This document shows positions 1-4,959 of a stretch of DNA of 5,445 nt, in pieces (positions within the stretch are counted from its first letter, which is position 1; every line of letters starts with the position of its first letter). Made by a program: the position numbers and the translations under genes. The DNA is from an uncultured Atopobium sp. GTDB taxonomy: Bacteria; Actinomycetota; Coriobacteriia; Coriobacteriales; Atopobiaceae. The stretch spans positions 1 to 5,445 of the forward strand of contig CALBBS010000166.1 in assembly GCA_937926845.1 (NCBI GenBank), in the 5' to 3' direction. The notes under the pieces are model-generated. The model searched no databases. It worked only from the letters and a program-made list of their open reading frames with translations, and was not told where the DNA came from.

Positions 1-1
1 A

Positions 2-238
2 GCCGCTGTCGCTGAAGACGCTCAGCTTGTTGCAGATCAGCAGCGTGCCGCACGTCAAGCGGCTCAGCAGGAAGCCGAGCAGATACGCCGCATTCAAGAG
101 CAGCGCGCAAAAGGCCGCGCCCTTATGGAACCAGATGCAGACGACGAAGACATCAAAATGCCTCTGGGGCAAAAAATCGTTATTGGAACTGTGGTAATTC
201 TCGCAGTTGTCTTTGTTGTAAGCCAATTTATTTTGTAG
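2..238 (+). CDS. 3' end of an unidentified gene; C-terminal single-pass membrane protein
   Basis: Only the last 78 residues are in the window; the start lies upstream. The frame is open from the window edge to the TAG at 236-238. Visible residues 1-40 are rich in Ala, Gln, Glu and Arg and look like a charged helix or coiled coil. They are followed by an acidic linker (EPDADDEDIK, about 43-52) and a hydrophobic segment (about 59-78, from IVIGTV to the C-terminal QFIL) that ends at the stop codon. One membrane helix at the extreme C-terminus leaves essentially no tail beyond it, so the bulk of the protein would sit on one side of the membrane, most simply the cytoplasm, as in a tail-anchored protein. 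I do not recognise the family, and the functional domain, if any, is upstream. The gene ends 60 bp before pncB on the same strand with no hairpin between, so cotranscription is possible. Confidence is for a real coding 3' end, not for any function. Confidence 0.75.
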   Translation, partial: AAVAEDAQLVADQQRAARQAAQQEAEQIRRIQEQRAKGRALMEPDADDEDIKMPLGQKIVIGTVVILAVVFVVSQFIL

Positions 239-298
239 GACTGCTACTCTAGATATATCGTCTCACCGTCAGTTTTTGACCAATCGAAAAGAGCAACT

Positions 299-1795
299 AT
301 GTCACTCACTGATCGTACCAAACCCTCAGACGTTAGCCTTAATACAGACTTGTATGAGCTCACGATGGCTCAAGGTTATTGGGAAGCCGGTCTTGTTAAT
401 GCAGAGGCATGCTTTACCGCATTCTTCCGCGAGAATCCCTTTAATGGTGGATTTGCAATTTCTTGTGGTACTGGTCAAATTGCTGACTTAGTTGAGAACT
501 TTATCTTTGAAGACGACGATATTGACTACCTGGCAAGCATTAACTCTCCTGGTGGCGGTCGTCTCTTTAAGCCAGCGTTCCTTGAGTTTTTGCGCAACCA
601 CAAGCTCAATGTAACCATTGATGCAATCCCCGAGGGAGATCTTGTTTTCCCACGTGAGCCTATGGTCCGCGTAGAGGGCTCCATTGTTGACTGTCAGCTC
701 ATTGAGACCGCCCTGCTTAATCTGGTCAACTTCCAGACTTTGGCAGCAACTAAGTGCGCTCGCGTTATCAAGGCTGCTCAGGGTAATCCCGTCTCTGACT
801 TTGGCCTGCGTCGTGCGCAAGGTCCAGATGGTGGCTTGGCAGTTGCTCGTGCTTCCTATATTGCGGGTGCTTCAAGCACTTCAAATGTCCTTGCTGGCAA
901 AATTTACGGCATTCCTGTTTTTGGTACCCACGCACACTCTTGGGTAATGTCGTTTGATACTGAGCTTGATGCCTTTAGGGCGTTTGCAAAATCTAGCCCA
1001 ACTAACTGCTCACTTCTGCTTGATACCTATGATGTTCACGAAGGCATCAAGAACGCCATTATTGTGGCAAAAGAGATGGAGGAGCGTGGACAGCGCTTAA
1101 GCGCCGTTCGTATTGACTCCGGAGACCTTGCACGTCTTTCTAAGGAAGCTCGTAAGGCTTTTGACGAGGCTGGCCTTCCTTACATCAAGATTTCCGTTTC
1201 AAATGATCTTGACGAGTACACTATCCAGTCGCTTTTTGCTCAGGGCGCACCTATTGACGCCTTTGGTGTTGGCACCAAACTTGCTACCTGCGATCCTCAG
1301 CCTTCGCTTGGAGGCGTCTACAAGCTAACCGCTCGTCGTCAGTCTTCCACTGAGCCTTGGACTCCTGTTATCAAGCTGTCCGAGATGGCTTACAAGCGTA
1401 CCGTTCCAGGCATTCAGCACATTCGCCGCTTCTACGATGCAAACGGCTGCCCTGCAGGCGACATGATTTTTGATCCAGATTATCTGGTAACCAAGAGTCC
1501 AGAGTCTAAGGCAACCGTTGTCGACATCATTGACCCGTATTCAACTCACAAGCTTGAAGGAACTTCTCGCGAACTGATGGTAAGGCTGGTAGAAGGCGGC
1601 AAGCGTGTAGGGGAGAGCGAGTCTATTGAGGTTGCTCGCGACCGTTGTCACGCGGCACTTATGCGCCTGGACGCAGCGTATACGCGTTTCTTGAATCCTC
1701 AGATTTATCCTGTGGGTCTTGAGCGCGGTCTGGCCAATTTGCGTCACGAACTTGCTGCTCAACATCAGGTAAAATCTTCCGAGGAAACCGAGTAG
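299..1795 (+). CDS. pncB: Nicotinate phosphoribosyltransferase (PncB)
   Basis: This cytoplasmic NAD-salvage enzyme of the Preiss-Handler pathway joins nicotinate and PRPP to give nicotinate mononucleotide, with ATP hydrolysis. The 498 residues are full length for the Gram-positive/human-like NAPRTase class. Visible signatures in order are NTDLYELTMAQ (15-25) near the N-terminus, FRENPFNGGFAI (43-54), the helix with ETALLNLVNFQT (about 136-147), DFGLRRAQGPDGG (167-179), GTHAHS (209-214), RIDSGDL (271-277), SNDLDE (301-306) and the phosphate-binding loop FGVGTKL (322-328). The His of the GTxAHS motif (His213) matches the catalytic, transiently phosphorylated histidine of the family. The ATG at 299 is chosen because the conserved NTDLYELTMAQ starts only 14 residues later; a modest Shine-Dalgarno (AAAAGAG, 287-293) lies 5 nt upstream. 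The C-terminal 20 residues are hydrophilic and probably disordered. No defect is seen. argS follows 68 bp downstream on the same strand. Confidence 0.97.
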   Translation: MSLTDRTKPSDVSLNTDLYELTMAQGYWEAGLVNAEACFTAFFRENPFNGGFAISCGTGQIADLVENFIFEDDDIDYLASINSPGGGRLFKPAFLEFLRNHKLNVTIDAIPEGDLVFPREPMVRVEGSIVDCQLIETALLNLVNFQTLAATKCARVIKAAQGNPVSDFGLRRAQGPDGGLAVARASYIAGASSTSNVLAGKIYGIPVFGTHAHSWVMSFDTELDAFRAFAKSSPTNCSLLLDTYDVHEGIKNAIIVAKEMEERGQRLSAVRIDSGDLARLSKEARKAFDEAGLPYIKISVSNDLDEYTIQSLFAQGAPIDAFGVGTKLATCDPQPSLGGVYKLTARRQSSTEPWTPVIKLSEMAYKRTVPGIQHIRRFYDANGCPAGDMIFDPDYLVTKSPESKATVVDIIDPYSTHKLEGTSRELMVRLVEGGKRVGESESIEVARDRCHAALMRLDAAYTRFLNPQIYPVGLERGLANLRHELAAQHQVKSSEETE

Positions 1796-1815
1796 TCTTT
1801 TAGGAACTACGCAAT

Positions 1816-1829
1816 TAATTACGTAATTA
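1816..1829. promoter_or_regulatory. Perfect 14-bp palindrome in the pncB-argS gap
   Basis: TAATTACGTAATTA is a perfect inverted repeat centred between 1822 and 1823, in the 68-bp space between pncB and argS. It lies 34 bp before the argS start codon. It has no loop, so it is better read as a DNA-level protein-binding site than as an RNA hairpin. I see no convincing -35/-10 pair around it. It could also be chance in an AT-rich spacer. Regulatory function is inferred only. Confidence 0.3.
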
Positions 1830-1852
1830 CGCTGCACACGTGCGCTGAATTT

Positions 1853-1860
1853 AAAGGAGA
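1853..1860 (+). promoter_or_regulatory. Strong ribosome binding site of argS
   Basis: AAAGGAGA lies just upstream of the ATG at 1864, with AGGAG ending 4 nt before it. The match to the anti-Shine-Dalgarno is nearly complete and fixes the argS start, although the spacing is a little short. It is clearly stronger than the pncB site, which fits separately tuned, high translation of argS. Confidence 0.8.
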
Positions 1861-1863
1861 ACC

Positions 1864-3708
1864 ATGCGCGAGAAGATCGAGGAACTTGTACGTCAAGCCT
1901 TGGCAGATGCCCAGGCTGCGGGTGAGTTGCCTGAATTCCAGATTGATGATGTGGGACTTGAGCGCCCACAGGATTCATCAAATGGTGACTGGTCTTCTAC
2001 GGTTGCAATGCGTTCTGCAAAGCTGGCACACAAAGCACCGCGCGATATTGCAGCAGCTCTTGTGGCACATATTGCCAAAGATGCTCAGATTGAGCGCGTT
2101 GAGGTTGCTGGTCCTGGCTTTGTAAACTTCTATCTGTCAACTGCTGCGGGCAATGAGATTTTTAATACTGTTCGCGAACAGGGCGCAGATTTTGGCCGTT
2201 CTTCTTTTGGCGCCGGTCAAAAGGTCCAGGTAGAGTACGTTTCTGCAAACCCTGTTGGTCCTCTGCATATTGGTCATGGCCGCTGGGCTGCTCTTGGAGA
2301 TTCTCTAAGCCGCATTCTTGCCTTCGCAGGCTATGATGTTGAGCGCGAGTACTACGTCAACGATCATGGCTCTCAGATGGACGTCTTTGGTCACTCTATT
2401 TCCAAGCGTTACCTGCAGCTGATTGATATTATTCAGGAGCGTGGTATTGACGCTGACGCAGCTGCTCAGGTGCTTGCAGAAGACCGCAATGCCTACGTTG
2501 CAGATGAAGATGATGCTCATTCAGAGCAACATCCGTTTACCGACGAGTTTATTAACTCTCTTGGCGGTAATGCATACGCTGGAGACTATATTGTTGACCT
2601 GGGACTTTTCTTCCTTAAAAATGACGGAGAGGTCTGGACAGACAAATCTGAAGATGAGCGTATGGCAGAGTTCCGCGAGCGCGGCTACAAGATGATGCTT
2701 GAGTCCATCAAAAACACCTGCCACAATGCTCGTGCTGACTTTGACGTTTGGTTCTCTGAGCGCTCTCTATACGTTAAGGACGACCAGGGTAAAGATGCCG
2801 TTGATTGTGCGCTCGATGCTCTGGATAAGCTTGGCTACCTGTATCGTTCTGATGAGGGCGCGCTGTTCTTCCGTTCCACTGATTTTGGTGACGATAAAGA
2901 CCGTGTGCTTATCAAAACAAATGGCGAGTATACCTATTTTGCTTCCGACGTTGCGTACCACTGGAACAAGTTCCAGCGTGTCGATCACGTTATTGATATT
3001 TGGGGAGCAGATCATCACGGATATATTCAGCGTGTTCGCTCTGCTGCAACAGCTCTTGGTTACCCAACTCAGTTCGAGGTTTTGCTTGGACAGCTTGTTA
3101 ACCTGCTCAGAAACGGTGTTGCCGTCAGAATGTCTAAGCGCAAAGGAACTGGTATCCATTTTGACGAGCTTCTCGCCGAGGTTGGTGTTGATGCCACGCG
3201 CTACACCCTTGTTTCAAAGTCTTCCAACCAGATGATTGACTTTGATATTGAGCAGGTCAAGCGTCAGGACAGTTCTAACCCTGTGTATTACGTTCAGTAT
3301 GCTCACGCTCGTATTTGTTCTATTTTGCGCCGCGCTGCTGGCGTTGACCTTGATGAGGCAAAGGCTCTTGGTATGGACGCTGTTGCAGATAAGGCTATTG
3401 GCTCTGAGGTTGATCTTGGGCTGCTCTCTGATGCCGCCGAGCAGGCTCTTGCTCGTAAACTCTTTGAGTTCCCAGGTCTTGTTGAGGGTTGTGCTCGCGA
3501 TAGGGCACCATTCCGCATTACGCACTATATTGAAGAGCTTGCTGGTCAGTTCCACGCATTCTATACCGTCTGTCAGGTGCTTTCTTCTGAAGGACGCCCA
3601 CTGGACGCAGAGCTTTCTAAGGCTCGTCTTGCTGCGTGTGATGCAACTCGTCGCGTACTTGCTATTGCTCTTAATCTGATTGGTGTTTCTGCTCCTGAGT
3701 CAATGTAA
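1864..3708 (+). CDS. argS: Arginyl-tRNA synthetase (ArgRS), class I
   Basis: This cytoplasmic enzyme charges tRNA-Arg with arginine using ATP. The domain order matches the family. Residues 1-90 form the ArgRS-specific N-terminal (Add-1) domain that contacts the tRNA elbow, ending in AGPGFVNFYL (82-91). The Rossmann core starts with EYVSANPVGPLHIGHGR (124-140), where HIGH is 135-138. Other core motifs are YYVNDHGSQM (153-162), DVWFSERSLY (294-303), YTYFASDVAYH (356-366) and WGADHHGY (390-397). The KMSK-type loop is RMSKRKGT (422-429). An all-helical DALR anticodon-binding domain runs from NPVYYVQYAHARI (about 482-494) to the typical ...LNLIGVSAPESM end. At 614 residues it is longer than the usual 550-590; an acidic segment at about 190-230 accounts for much of this. 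The start is set by the strong AAAGGAGA site. It is probably cotranscribed with pncB, although no internal terminator or clear promoter was found in the 68-bp gap. A hairpin 29 bp downstream likely ends the transcript. Confidence 0.98.
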   Translation: MREKIEELVRQALADAQAAGELPEFQIDDVGLERPQDSSNGDWSSTVAMRSAKLAHKAPRDIAAALVAHIAKDAQIERVEVAGPGFVNFYLSTAAGNEIFNTVREQGADFGRSSFGAGQKVQVEYVSANPVGPLHIGHGRWAALGDSLSRILAFAGYDVEREYYVNDHGSQMDVFGHSISKRYLQLIDIIQERGIDADAAAQVLAEDRNAYVADEDDAHSEQHPFTDEFINSLGGNAYAGDYIVDLGLFFLKNDGEVWTDKSEDERMAEFRERGYKMMLESIKNTCHNARADFDVWFSERSLYVKDDQGKDAVDCALDALDKLGYLYRSDEGALFFRSTDFGDDKDRVLIKTNGEYTYFASDVAYHWNKFQRVDHVIDIWGADHHGYIQRVRSAATALGYPTQFEVLLGQLVNLLRNGVAVRMSKRKGTGIHFDELLAEVGVDATRYTLVSKSSNQMIDFDIEQVKRQDSSNPVYYVQYAHARICSILRRAAGVDLDEAKALGMDAVADKAIGSEVDLGLLSDAAEQALARKLFEFPGLVEGCARDRAPFRITHYIEELAGQFHAFYTVCQVLSSEGRPLDAELSKARLAACDATRRVLAIALNLIGVSAPESM

Positions 3709-3736
3709 ACGATAGCTAACTATGTTGTTTTGTCAT

Positions 3737-3774
3737 GATACCGTGCAGATATTGAATACCTGCACGGTATCTTT
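3737..3774 (+). terminator. Hairpin terminator after argS
   Basis: Arms GATACCGTGCAG (3737-3748) and CTGCACGGTATC (3760-3771) form a perfect 12-bp stem around an 11-nt loop, followed by only three T's (3772-3774). The stem begins 29 bp after the argS stop. The stem is strong but the U tract is weak, so termination may be incomplete or factor-assisted. No T run flanks it on the other strand, so it acts in the + direction. Confidence 0.75.
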
Positions 3775-3953
3775 AGTGAATTCCTCCAGATAATTTACAC
3801 ATTTCTGCGTTATGTAAAAACTTTTTTAATGTATAAAAGAGATAATAAAATTAATTTTTATTACTCAAATTTTATATTGCAGCATATAAAAGCCTATATT
3901 GATGTCATATAAGCGCCATTTTCTAACATATTTTTGACTAACTATTGTTTTGT
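3775..3953. other. AT-rich non-coding spacer with a small AT dyad
   Basis: This is the middle of the 329-bp gap between argS and the MarR-type gene. It is strikingly AT-rich compared with the flanking genes and I see no gene or structural RNA in it. It contains an inverted repeat with 8-bp all-AT arms (TAATAAAA at 3843-3850, TTTTATTA at 3856-3863, 5-nt loop) and a shorter TTTACA/TGTAAA pair (3794-3799 and 3813-3818). Several TATA-like hexamers occur, but none with a convincing -35 at proper spacing. It may serve as an UP-element-like or regulator-binding region, which is inference. Confidence 0.5.
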
Positions 3954-3981
3954 CCCCACGTTAACACGTGTTTTTTAGGGG
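3954..3981. promoter_or_regulatory. Candidate operator: interrupted 28-bp dyad in the MarR-type gene promoter
   Basis: The sequence reads CCCC-N5-AACACGTGTT-N5-GGGG. The 10-bp core (3963-3972) is a perfect palindrome, and the outer CCCC (3954-3957) and GGGG (3978-3981) are placed exactly symmetrically around the same centre. It lies over the proposed -35 and spacer, immediately upstream of the -10 TATACT. A bound dimeric or pseudo-dimeric regulator here would block RNA polymerase. MarR-family genes are very often autoregulated, so the downstream product is the first candidate ligand. Binding is inferred; only the symmetry and placement are seen. Confidence 0.45.
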
Positions 3982-3987
3982 TATACT
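3961..3987 (+). promoter_or_regulatory. Probable promoter of the tandem MarR-type gene
   Basis: TATACT (3982-3987) is a near-consensus -10 box. TTAACA (3961-3966) is a five-of-six match to the -35, but the 15-bp spacer is shorter than the ideal 17. Transcription would begin near 3994, giving a leader of about 40-45 nt before the ATG at 4038. The short spacer suggests a weak or activator- or repressor-sensitive promoter. Confidence 0.5.
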
Positions 3988-4027
3988 CATTATGCGAGCA
4001 AATAGTAAATGGTTCGGGCATAAGAGT

Positions 4028-4032
4028 GGAGG
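4028..4032 (+). promoter_or_regulatory. Ribosome binding site that fixes the MarR-type start
   Basis: A perfect GGAGG lies 5 nt before the ATG at 4038. It favours this start over the in-frame TTG at 3945, whose reading would run through the promoter and dyad. Confidence 0.8.
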
Positions 4033-4037
4033 TCTCT

Positions 4038-4718
4038 ATGGAACTTCGCGAGTACATGTCCATTCGCAGGTCTTACAACTTGGTTAGAAGAGTGGTGCCT
4101 GCTAACAGACGACTCACGTTTGAAGAGTTTGCTATTTTGTGTCGCCTCAATGTGAAGGGCGCCCCTGTTAAGACTTCAGAAATTGCCGAGTATCAGAGTG
4201 CTCTTCGTCCTACGATTACTCATCGTACCTCGCACCTGGCAAGGCTTGGTTTCATCAAGAGAGATGAAGGCGCCATTGATCGACGCAACGTAGTGTGTAT
4301 CATCACAGAAAAGGGTGTAGAAGCAGTTGAGGAGCTGTCCAAGCTTACCTGTGCTCGTATTGCACCCGGCCAGGCGCTTTCACGTACTTCGTTTGAGCGC
4401 ATTGTCATGTATGTTGACGCTATGGGAGCCCTGTATTGCAGGGCAGCAGATATGGTCCTTCTTGCAATTCTAGATTCTCCTAAAGACGCTCTTTCTATTA
4501 CAGAGATTGTTGACGCGCTTGGTCTTTTGCAGCCAACGGTTTCTATGTCTCTTACTGCTTTGGCAGAAAGTGGCCTGGTAAAGCGCAAACATGACGATGC
4601 TCTTTCAAGAAGAGTAACTATGGTTGAGCTCACGCCTCAAGGCAAGACGTATATCAAAGAAATCGTTCAGCAAATTGAAGACATTATTGTTAAAAGAAAA
4701 AGCCGTACAGCTGTTTAA
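4038..4718 (+). CDS. Transcriptional regulator with two tandem MarR-type winged-helix domains
   Basis: The predicted product is a 226-residue cytoplasmic DNA-binding protein. Two winged helix-turn-helix units are visible. The first (about 24-100) has the recognition-helix region RPTITHRTSHLARLGFI followed by a wing DEGAIDRRNVVCIIT and EKG. The second (about 134-210) has QPTVSMSLTALAESGLV, a wing HDDALSRRVTMVELT and PQG. The L-x-x-x-G-hydrophobic-hydrophobic-K-R, D-x-R-R and T-x-x-G pattern typical of MarR proteins occurs in both. Ordinary MarR proteins are about 140-160 residues, carry one such unit and bind as dimers; here one chain could act as a pseudo-dimer. The ATG at 4038 is preferred over an upstream TTG at 3945, because GGAGG (4028-4032) sits 5 nt before it and the longer form would translate through the promoter. 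No effector-binding domain or cysteine-pair sensor is evident. Its targets are unknown; autoregulation and control of the downstream gene are plausible inferences. Confidence 0.85.
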   Translation: MELREYMSIRRSYNLVRRVVPANRRLTFEEFAILCRLNVKGAPVKTSEIAEYQSALRPTITHRTSHLARLGFIKRDEGAIDRRNVVCIITEKGVEAVEELSKLTCARIAPGQALSRTSFERIVMYVDAMGALYCRAADMVLLAILDSPKDALSITEIVDALGLLQPTVSMSLTALAESGLVKRKHDDALSRRVTMVELTPQGKTYIKEIVQQIEDIIVKRKSRTAV

Positions 4719-4794
4719 ATGATTTATGCAGATTAAAGAAATCTAGAAGATGGGTTTCTTGAGGTTTAAGAGTTAGTGGTTATAAATCCCCATT

Positions 4795-4846
4795 TGCCCG
4801 TTTTATGGTGAATTTTATTTATTTTTCATCATAAGGCGGGCATTTT
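4795..4846 (+). terminator. Long hairpin terminator after the MarR-type gene
   Basis: TGCCCGTTTTATGGTGAA (4795-4812) pairs with TTCATCATAAGGCGGGCA (4825-4842) over 18 consecutive positions. Fifteen are Watson-Crick pairs and three are G-T wobbles. The loop is a 12-nt AT-rich stretch, and the stem is directly followed by TTTT (4843-4846). The base is GC-rich and the tail T-rich, as for an intrinsic terminator in the + direction. It lies 76 bp after the regulator's stop and just before the next promoter, insulating the two genes. Confidence 0.75.
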
Positions 4847-4848
4847 CG

Positions 4849-4857
4849 TGGTATATT
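4849..4857 (+). promoter_or_regulatory. Extended -10 promoter of the downstream gene
   Basis: TGGTATATT matches the extended -10 form TGnTATAAT with one mismatch. No good -35 is present at 16-18 bp upstream, where the terminator arm lies, but extended -10 promoters can work without one. Initiation would fall near 4864 and give a leader of about 95 nt. It begins three bases after the terminator T run, a compact terminator-promoter junction. Confidence 0.5.
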
Positions 4858-4863
4858 CCTTTT

Positions 4864-4945
4864 GGATTTGCACCTATTTGATTTTGTTTGTTATCCCTTC
4901 ATCATATTTCTCACGTATTTTTACAGATTATTTTGATGAGCAAAC
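4864..4945 (+). promoter_or_regulatory. G-poor pyrimidine-rich leader, possible Rho-loading region
   Basis: The predicted leader is dominated by T and C. Between 4891 and 4920 there are eight C's and a single G. Unstructured, C-over-G RNA is the known preference of Rho factor. If the downstream gene is rho, as I infer, this would fit the leader attenuation known for rho in Escherichia coli. It remains a composition argument only. Confidence 0.3.
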
Positions 4946-4959
4946 AGAGAGGTTTGTAC

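Noticed and set aside
233..259. Possible promoter for pncB (TTGTAG, 15 bp, TATATC)
   Set aside because: Both boxes are poor matches and the spacer is short. The TTGACC near 276 is too close to the ATG to serve as a -35. pncB may be read from upstream.
488..820. Open frames on the opposite strand and other frames inside pncB and argS (e.g. 488-820, 684-947, 2699-3235, 2767-3159, 3214-3555)
   Set aside because: They overlap well-supported genes fully, lack ribosome binding sites and recognisable domains, and have composition expected of shadow frames.
1796..1863. T-box or other riboswitch leader for argS
   Set aside because: The gap to pncB is only 68 bp, too short for a T-box, and no specifier or antiterminator structure or terminator hairpin is visible.
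3945..4037. Upstream TTG extension of the MarR-type protein by 31 residues
   Set aside because: It would translate through the -35/-10 and dyad, has no good ribosome binding site, and the extra residues resemble no MarR N-terminus. The ATG at 4038 has a perfect GGAGG.
4736..4760. AAGAAA/TTTCTT inverted repeat after the MarR-type gene
   Set aside because: Short all-weak arms with a long loop and no T run. The hairpin at 4795-4842 is far stronger.
4825..4906. Direct repeat TTCATCATA at 4825-4833 and 4898-4906
   Set aside because: Only nine bases in T-rich sequence, the first copy being explained as a terminator arm. Two copies are not enough to argue function.
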